The notes beneath the pieces were generated by a model. The model was given only the letters and a program-made list of their open reading frames with translations. It was not told where the DNA came from and did no database searches. Position numbers and translations under genes: made by a program. DNA of 17,621 nt from Limosilactobacillus pulli (GTDB lineage Bacteria; Bacillota; Bacilli; Lactobacillales; Lactobacillaceae), in the NCBI RefSeq assembly GCF_947381555.1, contig NZ_CANCWQ010000034.1, positions 1 to 17,621 of the forward strand. Direction: 5' to 3'. Shown piece after piece: positions 1 to 8,351 of the stretch. Within the stretch, counting starts at the first letter, position 1, and every line of letters starts with the position of its first letter.

Positions 1-14
1 CGATTTAATCATAC

Positions 15-34
15 GGGGAAGGCTTTCCCTTTTT
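15..34 (+). terminator. Rho-independent terminator of a gene left of the window
   Basis: Stem GGGAA (16-20) and TTCCC (25-29) around a GGCT loop is followed at once by five T (30-34). The T-run exists only in the plus direction, so it most likely ends a plus-strand gene lying before the window. The stem is only five pairs, so confidence is moderate. Confidence 0.55.
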
Positions 35-134
35 CAATTTAATTTAGAAATTTACACAAAATATTTTACACTCCCCATTCCCTTTTTTAAATTTTTTCCA
101 GTTTAGCGACTGGCTTAACAATCGTCAAGGCATT

Positions 135-164
135 AAAAAGACAGCAATCAAATTGATTACTGTC
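135..164 (-). terminator. Terminator of the broken MFS transporter gene
   Basis: On the minus strand GACAG...CTGTC closes a long near-perfect hairpin (140-164, about 11 pairs with one G-T) followed by five T (135-139). It lies 14 bases past the stop at 178, where the transcript of the MFS gene and its upstream partner would end. Its good preservation suggests the unit is or was recently transcribed. Confidence 0.8.
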
Positions 165-177
165 CTTAAGCTTGATT

Positions 178-1389
178 TTAAATTTTTGGCATTTTGATAA
201 CCACAAAACTAGCCAAAGTACATAAAGCGATGACGATGGCAAAACACCAAATCTGCATGATTCCCAGCGGACTGCTTTTAAAAGCCAGGCCATAAAGCGC
301 TGGACCAAACGATGCTATCAGATAACCGCCACTTTGCGTCAAACCGGAAAGCTGTGCCGTTCGGGCTGGTGAAATCATCTTAAGCGGAAAAGTCGTTAGC
401 GCCATAATGAAGTAAAAAGCCGTCATCGCACCAGTAATGATTGACAAATAATACCAGTAAACAAGTGGCATGGACGACTGCCAAAACATCAAAACGGCCG
501 CCAACAGCGTCAACAGTCCAACCACGATCGACATTACAATCTGGCTTCAATGCGTGGCTGTTTCAAGAAAACGGGGCAGCAACAATGACACCGGCATGCC
601 TGCTGCTGAATACATTGCCAAGACAATACTGATCTGACCGCCAGAAATACCGTTAAAGCGCATCAATTCTGGCAGCCAGGCCACTAAAGTATAGTTAATA
701 AGCGACTGTGTACCAAACATCAACAGGCAGCACCACGCATATCGATTCTGCCAAAGCGGCGCAGCAGTCATTTTTAGGTCTGGTTCATGAATTGATTTGA
801 CTGACTGATTATCAGCGCGCTTTGCTTGGGAACGTAATGGTACCGGCAACCTGAAAAGTATCCACATCAGCCAAGGAAACATCGTCAACATTAATAAAAC
901 GACCAAGACGGACCACCAGCCAAAAGTACTCGATAGCGGATGCGTCAGCAGGCTGAATACTGATGAACCAACCATAATCGCCAGCGAATAAGCTGTAGTA
1001 TAAAATGCGGTGTGATTGGGCTCATACGTGGCAACCACGGAAGGTGTCAAAACGTTTAAATGGGTAATTCCTAGCCCAACCAAAATCGTTCCCACCAAAA
1101 GCATTGGCTAGGTCACATGAAGTTTTAACAATGCTCCTAAAACCAGCGCCGTCAAGCCAAAGTTCAAGGCTTTGCGCAGGCCGAAGCGAGTCATTTCCTT
1201 AGCGGCAACAATTGAGAACAGCAAAAACATTATCAGCGGAATGGTTGTCAAGATTCCAAGGTTGCCGACCGCCGTTTTTAGCTGACGAGCAAGTTGATCA
1301 ATTATCAACGGAATGGTAATAATTGGTGCCCGCATAGCCAGACCAAACGCAATCACCGTCACCAAAACCAATCGATCATGATTTTTCAT
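178..1389 (-). pseudogene. CynX/NimT-like MFS transporter interrupted by two in-frame stop codons
   Basis: Three open pieces (1108-1389, 547-1104, 178-534) are all in one reading frame. Together they span 404 codons, the usual size of a 12-helix major facilitator of the CynX/NimT type (anion or drug efflux/uptake family; substrate unknown). The N-terminal piece has the RAPI(I)T-like first helix typical of that family; the rest is a run of hydrophobic helices with a central hydrophilic loop (SQAKRADNQSVKS). The frame is broken by TAG at 1108-1110 and TGA at 547-549. Each is one substitution from a sense codon (for example CAG and TGG), and there is no frameshift. The start (1387-1389) keeps a GGAGG site overlapping the stop of the upstream gene. 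It is probably a recently lost gene; sequencing error at two sites or readthrough are less likely alternatives. Confidence 0.85.
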
Positions 1390-1400
1390 CTGCTCGCCTC

Positions 1401-2042
1401 CTACTGATTAACAATACTGTAGGTCTGCTTGCCATCCTTAGCCGTATACAGCGCCGTCTGATCATCGTTGGGCTTCATCATGCTCAGCGAGTAGCCGCTC
1501 CCCACGATTTTTTTAATCTGGGCCGAAGTCTGATTAAGCGAGCTGGTTAGATTCGACCACCCCGCCTGCTGGGCCTGATCGGGATTTTGCGCGATATAGT
1601 TCAGGGCCTCAACCGTATTTTCATTGGTTGGCATAATCTGATATGTTTTTGAGCTGCTGTCATAGTTAACAGTCCCCATCTTACTGTAGGCTTTCTGCAG
1701 TTGGCGCAGCAGGTACATTTCTTTTTGTTCCTGAGTGGCGCCGCTGCCTTGCTGATTAAAGACCGCGGTAGTACCATTGACTGAAAAGCTGGAACTGGAA
1801 TCAGCTTGCGAGCCGGTCGCAGAGCTAAGCGACGATTTTGAGCTGACAGCACTCGTCGTTTGTTGTGCAGATTGACTATGGTGCCAATATGGAAGATTGA
1901 TCGTACAATAAACCGTAGCCGCCAGACTTAGGACCAGCATAATCGTTGGCACTACCCACTGGCGATACTGCTGCCAGGAATTAACCAGGTAAAAGGCACT
2001 CAAGATCAGCATCAGTGCACCGAAAACAACTAAGAAAATCAT
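1401..2042 (-). CDS. Hypothetical two-helix membrane protein with Ser-rich linker
   Basis: I do not recognise this 213-residue protein. Residues about 3-20 and 30-49 are strongly hydrophobic and look like two membrane helices. A Ser/Thr/Gln-rich low-complexity linker (about 56-90) follows, then a polar C-terminal domain (about 95-213) with no cysteine and no catalytic motif I can name. This layout suggests a membrane-anchored domain, probably facing outward, but the side is not determined. The start has a good AAAGGAG site about seven bases upstream. The stop TAG runs into the ribosome binding site of the broken MFS transporter 11 bases on, so the two were built as one unit. A possible promoter TTGAAA/TAAAAT with a short 15-base spacer lies upstream; it is weak. 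Confidence 0.8.
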   Translation of the reverse strand: MIFLVVFGALMLILSAFYLVNSWQQYRQWVVPTIMLVLSLAATVYCTINLPYWHHSQSAQQTTSAVSSKSSLSSATGSQADSSSSFSVNGTTAVFNQQGSGATQEQKEMYLLRQLQKAYSKMGTVNYDSSSKTYQIMPTNENTVEALNYIAQNPDQAQQAGWSNLTSSLNQTSAQIKKIVGSGYSLSMMKPNDDQTALYTAKDGKQTYSIVNQ

Positions 2043-2189
2043 GGAAAGCTCCTTTGTAATCCTTAAATAAAAAACTATTTCATTACTACTTTACAATAAA
2101 ATTTTACTGATCGTACTTTAATTTCAATTGTAATTTGAATTTTTTGACTGATCAGCTGCACAATCACTATAAAACAGCCATGTGATAAT

Positions 2190-2228
2190 AAAAGGGTCCC
2201 CCACTCCATGAGCGTTGGACCCTTTTTT
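2190..2228. terminator. Strong bidirectional terminator after apt
   Basis: AAAAGGGTCC (2190-2199) pairs perfectly with GGACCCTTTT (2217-2226) around a 17-base loop. The plus strand ends in six T and the minus strand in TTTTATTAT. On the minus strand it closes the obg-rnz-SDR-recJ-apt transcript, 30 bases after the apt stop. It also insulates the 213-codon gene downstream. Confidence 0.9.
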
Positions 2229-2255
2229 GCTAAAGCAATCCTAAACGATCAGTGC

Positions 2256-2774
2256 CTAGAATTCCATCAGCGTCTTTATATCAATATCGCGCAGATGCTT
2301 GCGGCCTTCCAACTCTTTTAATTCAATCAAGAAGGCTGCGCCAACGACCTTGCCGCCCATCTGTTCAACCATGTCAATCGTTGCGCCAATCGTACCGCCA
2401 GTAGCCAGCAGATCGTCAACTACCAAAACGCGCTGACCAGGCTTAACGGAGTCGTTTTCCATCTGCAGCGTTGCCTCACCATATTCCAGCTGATAAGAAG
2501 CACTGACCGTTGCCCGTGGCAGCTTGCCCTTTTTACGGGCTGGGGCAAAGCCAACGCCCAACTCATAGGCAACTGGGCAGCCAACGATAAAGCCCCGCGC
2601 TTCAGGACCAACGACCATATCAACGTTTCTTTCACGAGCAAATGCCGTAATTTCATCGGTTGCCTGCTTGAAGGCCTCACCGTCAGCCATCAGCGGTAAA
2701 ATATCACGGAAGATGATTCCCTTTTCTGGATAGTCAGGAATACTTGCAACGTATTTATAAAGATCTAGAGCCAT
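2256..2774 (-). CDS. apt: Adenine phosphoribosyltransferase
   Basis: This enzyme converts adenine and PRPP to AMP and pyrophosphate in the cytoplasm (purine salvage). The 172-residue length is the family norm. The N-terminus (IPDYPEKGIIFRDI, 12-25) and GPEARGF (56-62) are typical Apt segments. The PRPP-binding loop VLVVDDLLATGGT is at 116-128. The start is supported by AAGGAG nine bases upstream, and this site overlaps the recJ stop codon TAA, so the two genes are likely translationally coupled. It is the last gene of the obg-to-apt run and is followed by a strong terminator. In this window it would compete with adenine deaminase (14101-15849) for adenine. Confidence 0.97.
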   Translation of the reverse strand: MALDLYKYVASIPDYPEKGIIFRDILPLMADGEAFKQATDEITAFARERNVDMVVGPEARGFIVGCPVAYELGVGFAPARKKGKLPRATVSASYQLEYGEATLQMENDSVKPGQRVLVVDDLLATGGTIGATIDMVEQMGGKVVGAAFLIELKELEGRKHLRDIDIKTLMEF

Positions 2775-2787
2775 TTAAAATTTCTCC

Positions 2788-5103
2788 TTATTCGTTTGCC
2801 ATCAGCCAAGCCGCAACTCGCTTGCGCAGCGTGTGCGTATCGCTGTACAGCAGTACCTGCGCGCTTTTTAGGTGAGCCGCGTGCTGCTGATAGCATTTCG
2901 TCTGTTCTAAATCAACATGGTCGGGATGATCCGCCAGCTTTAGAACGCCATCATTTATTGTAACAAATTTTGCCTCATAAAACACCGTAATCATCCAATT
3001 TAACTGCTCAACCGGCATCAACAGTGAACGGGCCATGGCTGGCTGCTGCTGGCGATAGTTGGCAATCTCTGGATACTGACGTAAAAAGCGATATAACATG
3101 GCAAACTGCTGACGATTTGGCAAACCAAACCGAACGGGATGCTTTTCCCAAAGCAACAGTCGAATCATTGCCGGCTGGCCGCCATTTTGCCAAAGTGCAC
3201 TAAGCATCGCCAAATCAGGTGGGCAGTCTACGATCGTTACCTGCTGATCTTTAAAATCAGTCTCCAGTGCGGTCTGGGGATCCAATACAATGCCATGTGC
3301 GTGACCAGCAATGTTTTCGCGCAGCGTTTGATCAAAGGCCACATAATAGCCGGTTTCATTAAACATTCCCGGCAAAAGCTGGCGCGTTCTTTGATCCAGG
3401 ATTGCCGTTCCCTGCGTCTTGATGTCTTTAAGCATCAATTGAGCGGTTCGCTTGCCATGCCATTCATTAATGCCAAACGTAGCCGCAATCGTTACCGGGA
3501 CTCCAGCCAAAAGCAATGGTGCCAGGTCGGCCTTGCCAAACGCTACCACGGCCGCACTGTTTTTTTGACCACGCAGCTTAAATTTAAGATGCTCTTGCTG
3601 CTTGCCCATCGTCTTGACATTATTAATGTGATCGGCATGAATTGCAAAAACCGGTTCTGGATTGCCCGGTCCAAAAGGCGCTAGTCGCTGCAGCTGATCA
3701 TAAAGGTTTTCGTTAACATCATCCGGACTGAGGCTGGCTGCCAGATCCAATTTGATCGGTCCTGACTCAGCCAGTCCCCGTGCTTTGGCTTCTTGTTCCA
3801 AAGCGGCGCGCAACTGGTCAACCTGATCGATATTAAATGACATGCCGCATGCCTGAGCATGACCGCCAAACGCCGTCATCAGATCACGGTGCTTTTGTAA
3901 AGCCTCAAACAGGTCAAACCCATCATGACTGCGCCCAGATCCTTTGGCAATCTCATCACCGTCATTGACGCTGGCAACAATCGTCGGTTTGCCGGTTTCT
4001 TCAACCACGCGACTGGCAACGATGCCTAAAACACCTTGATGCCATTCATGACCCAGCAGCAATAGAGTCGATCGGTCGGTATTTTCAGACGCACGAGCCT
4101 GTCTTAACGCCTCATCCGTAATTTTAGCCACCAGCTGCTGACGCGTTTGGTTGGCATTTTCGACTTCTTGGGCGATCTCTTTACCCTCGCGATCATCCAT
4201 GGTCGTCAAAAGCAAAACGCCTTCATTGGCGTCATCAATCCGTCCCAACGCATTCAGGCGTGGCGCAATGCCAAAGCCAACGTCTTGATCGGACAATTGA
4301 TCCTCATTGAGCTTGGCCAGCTTGACCAACTGATGAAGACCAGGTCGCATCCCTTGTCGCAATTGCTTGAGACCCCAGGTGATCAGTGCCCGATTCTCAC
4401 CGGTTACGTCGACCAGATCGGCCAGTTCGCCAATTGCCACCAAATCCAACATTTCTTGGGGAAACTCTTCGGTTAGGGCCCAGGCCGTCTTAAAGGCAAC
4501 GCCAACACCGGAAAGATCCCCGCCTGCATACTCACTGCCTGGATACTTAGGGTGTACGATTGCCGCTGCTTCAGGTAGTTTTTCAGGCAGCTCGTGGTGA
4601 TCAGTAATGACCACGTCAACGCCGCGCGAGTTGGCATATTCGATCTCCTTGGCTCCAGAAACGCCATTGTCGACCGTAATGATTAATTGAGCACCACCAT
4701 CAATTAATCGCTGATACTCGTCAAGGTTGGGACCATAGCCATCAGTAAAGCGGTTGGGAATGAAAAACTCAACCTGAGCCCCCACCTCGTCCAGGGTTTC
4801 ATACATAACGGCCGTACTGGTAATGCCATCCGCGTCATAGTCGCCATAGATAACGATCTTTTCACCATTGGCAACGGCAGCTTGAATCCGATCGACCGCC
4901 TTTTGCATATCGTGCAGCTCAAAGGGATCGCGCAGTTCGGCCAGTTGTGGATCCAAGTACTGCTTGGCTTTTTCAACCGAATCAATGCCGCGCTGAATCA
5001 ATAATTGAGTCAACAGTGGCGATAATTGACACTGCTGCTGCAGCTCATTGGCCAGCTGCTGGTTTTTATTTTGGGAAAATTCCCACTCATAGCGCGCTTC
5101 CAT
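2788..5103 (-). CDS. recJ: Single-strand-specific 5'-3' exonuclease RecJ
   Basis: RecJ degrades single-stranded DNA from the 5' end in recombination, mismatch repair and fork restart. The 771-residue protein is close to the length of Bacillus RecJ. DHH-family metal-binding motifs are present: DYDADG (88-93), VDNG (144-147), TDHHE (167-171). These are followed by APRLNALGR (280-288) and the DHHA1-type segment with GSGRS (388-392) and GGHAQACG (413-420). A Firmicutes-type C-terminal extension covers about the last 200 residues and has no obvious active-site motif. An AAGGA site precedes the ATG. The gene lies 60 bases after the dehydrogenase gene, with a hairpin in the gap, and 13 bases before apt. 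All key residues I can identify are intact. Confidence 0.97.
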   Translation of the reverse strand: MEARYEWEFSQNKNQQLANELQQQCQLSPLLTQLLIQRGIDSVEKAKQYLDPQLAELRDPFELHDMQKAVDRIQAAVANGEKIVIYGDYDADGITSTAVMYETLDEVGAQVEFFIPNRFTDGYGPNLDEYQRLIDGGAQLIITVDNGVSGAKEIEYANSRGVDVVITDHHELPEKLPEAAAIVHPKYPGSEYAGGDLSGVGVAFKTAWALTEEFPQEMLDLVAIGELADLVDVTGENRALITWGLKQLRQGMRPGLHQLVKLAKLNEDQLSDQDVGFGIAPRLNALGRIDDANEGVLLLTTMDDREGKEIAQEVENANQTRQQLVAKITDEALRQARASENTDRSTLLLLGHEWHQGVLGIVASRVVEETGKPTIVASVNDGDEIAKGSGRSHDGFDLFEALQKHRDLMTAFGGHAQACGMSFNIDQVDQLRAALEQEAKARGLAESGPIKLDLAASLSPDDVNENLYDQLQRLAPFGPGNPEPVFAIHADHINNVKTMGKQQEHLKFKLRGQKNSAAVVAFGKADLAPLLLAGVPVTIAATFGINEWHGKRTAQLMLKDIKTQGTAILDQRTRQLLPGMFNETGYYVAFDQTLRENIAGHAHGIVLDPQTALETDFKDQQVTIVDCPPDLAMLSALWQNGGQPAMIRLLLWEKHPVRFGLPNRQQFAMLYRFLRQYPEIANYRQQQPAMARSLLMPVEQLNWMITVFYEAKFVTINDGVLKLADHPDHVDLEQTKCYQQHAAHLKSAQVLLYSDTHTLRKRVAAWLMANE

Positions 5104-5130
5104 GATTTCACCATTCCTTAAAATATAACA

Positions 5131-5154
5131 ACCGGAACCTACTTTAGTCCCGGT
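5131..5154 (-). promoter_or_regulatory. Hairpin in the gap before recJ
   Basis: ACCGGGAC pairs with GTTCCGGT (8 pairs, one G-T) around an 8-base loop, in the 60-base gap between the dehydrogenase stop and the recJ start. On the minus strand it is followed only by TGTTATATTTT, a poor T-run. It may be a leaky terminator or a processing or stability hairpin within the operon rather than a full stop. Confidence 0.4.
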
Positions 5155-5163
5155 CGCTGCTTT

Positions 5164-5997
5164 TTATAGACTGCGCTTGTCCTGTTGATAGTCAAAAAAC
5201 TTTTTGATTGCCCAATCGCCAAGTCCCGGCCACACCTGATAGCCCCATGAAAACCAAGAAGTCCAAGCTGGTACGTTAATCTCACGGGTCTCATACCCAA
5301 CATGATCCCAAACCTGCTTAGCCAGTTCCGCCGGCTGCACAATCATCCAACGTGGCAGTTTGCTTAGGTAGCTGCCATCAGAATCCGCCTTATCAAAAAA
5401 CGACGTGGCAACGGGACCCGGATTGACGGTCAACACCTGGACACCATAGTCAGCCACTTCCATGCGCAAAATATTGTCGAACTGGATTACACCGGCCTTG
5501 GTTGCTGAATAGGCGGCGGCATTCGGGGTCGGAATCTTGCCATCCAAAGAGCCTAGATTGATAATGGCACCAAATCCCTGGTCCATCATCTGTTTGGCTA
5601 CGCAGCGGCTCAGATACATCAATGCCAGCAAATTAACGTCAACCATGCGCTTCATGGCTGAACGAGGCTGATCTTTAACCGCGGTAAAGTCGCCCAGCCC
5701 AGCAGCATTAACCAAAACATCAATCTCGCCAACCTCATGCCGAATCGTATTCAAGACCTCATCGACGCGATCCGGATCAGTGACGTCCAATTGATAGGCA
5801 AATGATGGGCGTCCCGAAAGAATCAGACACTGCTGAGCAACCTGATTGAGCTTTTCTAGATTACGCGCGCAGACTACGACGATTGCACCGCGTCTGGCTG
5901 CTTCTAAAGCCAGCTCCTTGCCAATACCACTGGATTCGCCAGTAATCAAAACAATCTTGTTGCGCAACATCCGTAATGCCTTCATTCGCTTCATCAT
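5164..5997 (-). CDS. Short-chain dehydrogenase/reductase (YqjQ-like)
   Basis: This is a classical SDR, an NAD(P)-dependent oxidoreductase with a Rossmann fold; the substrate is unknown. From the chosen start (277 residues) the cofactor motif TGESSGIG is at 19-26, NAAG at 97-100, the catalytic Ser in GSLDG near 150, YSATK (Tyr163, Lys167) and NPGPVAT near 192. The frame opens with several possible starts: GTG at 6006, ATG at 6003, 5997, 5994 and 5985. The AGAGGTG site (6004-6010) overlaps the rnz stop and best fits 5997, or 5994. The gene follows rnz with almost no gap and precedes recJ, the same position as yqjQ beside the RNase Z gene in Bacillus. An in-operon housekeeping role is inferred. 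The Trp-rich C-terminus (about 240-265) could contact a membrane or lipid, but this is speculation. Confidence 0.92.
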   Translation of the reverse strand: MMKRMKALRMLRNKIVLITGESSGIGKELALEAARRGAIVVVCARNLEKLNQVAQQCLILSGRPSFAYQLDVTDPDRVDEVLNTIRHEVGEIDVLVNAAGLGDFTAVKDQPRSAMKRMVDVNLLALMYLSRCVAKQMMDQGFGAIINLGSLDGKIPTPNAAAYSATKAGVIQFDNILRMEVADYGVQVLTVNPGPVATSFFDKADSDGSYLSKLPRWMIVQPAELAKQVWDHVGYETREINVPAWTSWFSWGYQVWPGLGDWAIKKFFDYQQDKRSL

Positions 5998-6008
5998 TGC
6001 CATCACCT

Positions 6009-6935
6009 CTATTTAAATGGTACGTCAACTATATCAAAATCATTAACGACGCGCGTGGCGGGGAATATATCACGAACCTGGTAGGCCAGCTGATAGGCCG
6101 CCTTGCCAGTATAGCGTGCCGAGATATGCGTCAACAGCAGTTTTTTGGCATGCGACTTTTTCGCTGTCATTGCCGCCTGACCACTGGTTGAATGGTAATA
6201 GCTGCGCGCCATCTTGATCTCATCTTTGGCAAAGGTACCTTCATGAATCAAGACGTCGGCATCCTCCGCCAGTTCAACGGCCGCCGGCGTATGACGCGTA
6301 TCACTGATAATCGTAATCACGCGGCCCTTTTGCGGCTCACCAATAAAGTCGTGGCCATCCAAAACGCGTCCATCCGGCAGCTCAACGGTCTGACCGGCTT
6401 TAAGCTGGCCATAGATTGGACCGGATGGAACCTTGGCTGCGCGCAGTTTTTCGACTTGCAGCTCGCCAGGATGATCATGCTCAACCACGCGATAGCCAAA
6501 ACAGGCAATTTTATGGTTCAGCTTTTTGGTATAAACCGTAAACGTCTTATCGCTGAAAATCTTACCATCATCAGTCAACTCGACAAACTTCAGTGGGTAA
6601 CTCAAGCGCGACTCACTCACTTTTAAGGCCGTCTTGACAAATTCTTTGATGCCAACCGGGCCATAGATCGTCAATGGCTCATTGCCGCCTTGAAACGACC
6701 GCGAGCTCAGCAGGCCAGGCAGGCCAAAAATATGGTCGCCATGAAGATGACTGATAAAGATTTTTTCGATTTTGCGAGGGCGAATCGTCGTCCGCAAAAT
6801 CTGGTGCTGAGTTGCCTCGCCACAGTCAAACAGCCACACTGCATTGCGTTCTTCCAGCAGTTTTAAGGCAATGCTGGAAACGTTGCGCTGCTTACTTGGC
6901 GACCCCGCACCGGTTCCTAAGAATTCAATCTGCAT
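6009..6935 (-). CDS. rnz: Ribonuclease Z
   Basis: This zinc-dependent endonuclease of the metallo-beta-lactamase fold removes 3' trailers from tRNA precursors, mainly those lacking an encoded CCA. The 308 residues match the usual bacterial size. All metal ligands are visible: HLHGDH (63-68), His141 (LNHKI), Asp212 (SDTRHT), His248 (YYHST) and His270 (LTHIS). The HEGTF motif is at 231-235. The ATG is preceded by a weak AGGAAA site. It lies 36 bases after obg and runs directly into the dehydrogenase gene, so it is probably transcribed from the obg promoter. Confidence 0.97.
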   Translation of the reverse strand: MQIEFLGTGAGSPSKQRNVSSIALKLLEERNAVWLFDCGEATQHQILRTTIRPRKIEKIFISHLHGDHIFGLPGLLSSRSFQGGNEPLTIYGPVGIKEFVKTALKVSESRLSYPLKFVELTDDGKIFSDKTFTVYTKKLNHKIACFGYRVVEHDHPGELQVEKLRAAKVPSGPIYGQLKAGQTVELPDGRVLDGHDFIGEPQKGRVITIISDTRHTPAAVELAEDADVLIHEGTFAKDEIKMARSYYHSTSGQAAMTAKKSHAKKLLLTHISARYTGKAAYQLAYQVRDIFPATRVVNDFDIVDVPFK

Positions 6936-6971
6936 AAATCATTTTCCTATTCTGTCTTCTATTATCATCAA

Positions 6972-8279
6972 TTATTGGACAAATTCAAAAACAAATTTTT
7001 CGATGCGCACCAGATCACCGTTTTGAATGCCCTTGGCCCGCAATGCATCGTCCACGCCCATGTGCCGCAGCTGGCGGGCAAAGCGCAGCTGACCATCCTC
7101 ATGATCCAGATTGGACATCTTAAACAGCCGCGTCAGCTTTTCGCCACCCAGGACCCAGGTGCCATCGTCATCACGCGTAATGGTAAAGGCTGGTTCTTCT
7201 TCTTTGGCATGGTATTCAACCGTCTCCAGCTTATCATGATGCTCGCTGTCAAAGGCCGGCGTTTGATCAAGCAGATCGGCCGTCATCTGCATCAGTCCCT
7301 GGACGCCTTGGTGCGTAATGGCACTGATCGGCACGACTGGCGGCATCTTTTCAAACGTATCGTCTTGGGCCAGCTTTTCCTTAAAGTGGGCCAGGTTTTC
7401 TTGGGCATCCGGCAGATCCATTTTGGTAACAACGATAATCTGTGGCCGCTTGAGCAGCTCAGGATCATAGGCTGCCAGTTCGTGATTGATCTGGTGATAG
7501 CGCTCAATGGCCTGTTCGGGGTCTTGACTGCCCATATCGATCAGGTGCAGCAAGACCCGAGTCCGCTCAATGTGGCGCAAGAAAGTCAGACCTAACCCGA
7601 CCCCTTTAGATGCACCCTCGATTAAACCAGGCATATCAGCCATTGCAAAGTCGCGACCATCTGGTAGCATGACCATCCCTAGATTTGGCACCAGCGTTGT
7701 AAACTCATAGGCCGCAATCTTAGGCTTGGCTCCCGTAACAACGGAAAGCAGCGTTGACTTGCCCACAGATGGGAACCCGATCAAACCGACATCGGCCAGC
7801 ATCTTTAATTCCAATTCCAAATAGCGATCCTCACCTGGTTCACCATTTTCGGCAATCTCAGGGGCAGGATTTTTGGCTGAGGCAAAGTGAATATTGCCGC
7901 GACCGCCACGGCCACCCTTAGCAATTACCAACTCTTGACCAGGCTGAGTCAGATCGCCCATGATTTCGCCGGTATCCAGATCGCGCACCGTAGTTCCCTC
8001 GGGGACGGCAACGATCAGATCTGAAGCAGCTGCCCCCGTCATCTGCTTGCTCATTCCATTTTGGCCATTTTTAGCCTTAAAAATCCGGTGGTAGCGAAAA
8101 TCCATCAGCGTCCGCAAGCCAGGATCGACCTTTAAAATGATGCTGCCGCCGCGGCCACCGTCGCCACCAGCTGGTCCGCCGTTGGGAACGTACTTTTCGC
8201 GTCGGAAAGCCACCATCCCATTACCGCCTTTTCCGGCATGGGCTTCAATTTTTATTTGATCCACAAACATGTTAGCCAT
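6972..8279 (-). CDS. obgE: Obg GTPase (ribosome assembly, stress signalling)
   Basis: Obg is an essential GTPase bound to the 50S subunit and linked to (p)ppGpp-dependent growth control. The 435 residues contain the glycine-rich Obg fold (about 1-160, with GKGGNG and PAGGDGGRGG), then the G domain: GFPSVGKST (168-176), FTTL (193-196), DMPG (215-218), TKMD (285-288). The C-terminal OCT domain (about 365-430) is present, as in other Firmicutes Obg proteins. The ATG at 8279 has GGAG about ten bases upstream; ATG at 8270 is less likely. A near-consensus promoter lies just upstream, so this is probably the first gene of the obg-rnz-SDR-recJ-apt run. Confidence 0.97.
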   Translation of the reverse strand: MANMFVDQIKIEAHAGKGGNGMVAFRREKYVPNGGPAGGDGGRGGSIILKVDPGLRTLMDFRYHRIFKAKNGQNGMSKQMTGAAASDLIVAVPEGTTVRDLDTGEIMGDLTQPGQELVIAKGGRGGRGNIHFASAKNPAPEIAENGEPGEDRYLELELKMLADVGLIGFPSVGKSTLLSVVTGAKPKIAAYEFTTLVPNLGMVMLPDGRDFAMADMPGLIEGASKGVGLGLTFLRHIERTRVLLHLIDMGSQDPEQAIERYHQINHELAAYDPELLKRPQIIVVTKMDLPDAQENLAHFKEKLAQDDTFEKMPPVVPISAITHQGVQGLMQMTADLLDQTPAFDSEHHDKLETVEYHAKEEEPAFTITRDDDGTWVLGGEKLTRLFKMSNLDHEDGQLRFARQLRHMGVDDALRAKGIQNGDLVRIEKFVFEFVQ

Positions 8280-8310
8280 GAAAAATATTCTCCGTTCTTA
8301 AAATAGTGAC

Positions 8311-8349
8311 TACTAGGTCTAGTATAAGGAAAAATCATGCGGGCGTCAA
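8311..8349 (-). promoter_or_regulatory. Promoter of the obg operon, with a palindrome over the -10
   Basis: On the minus strand TTGACG (8344-8349) and TATACT (8321-8326) are separated by exactly 17 bases, an excellent housekeeping-sigma promoter. The -35 sits two bases past the uvrC stop codon. A 14-base inverted repeat, TACTAG-GT-CTAGTA (8311-8324), overlaps the -10 and the expected start of transcription, where a repressor could act. No regulator is identified. Confidence 0.8.
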
Positions 8350-8351
8350 AA

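Noticed and set aside
99..115. Hairpin CCAGT...ACTGG left of the MFS terminator
   Set aside because: It has five pairs with no T-run after it on either strand. It lies beyond the better terminator at 135-164, so no function is supported.
3139..3684. A 181-codon plus-strand frame inside recJ, and similar frames inside rnz, obg, uvrC and ade
   Set aside because: All lie antisense to genes with clear family motifs, lack ribosome binding sites and show no protein-like composition.
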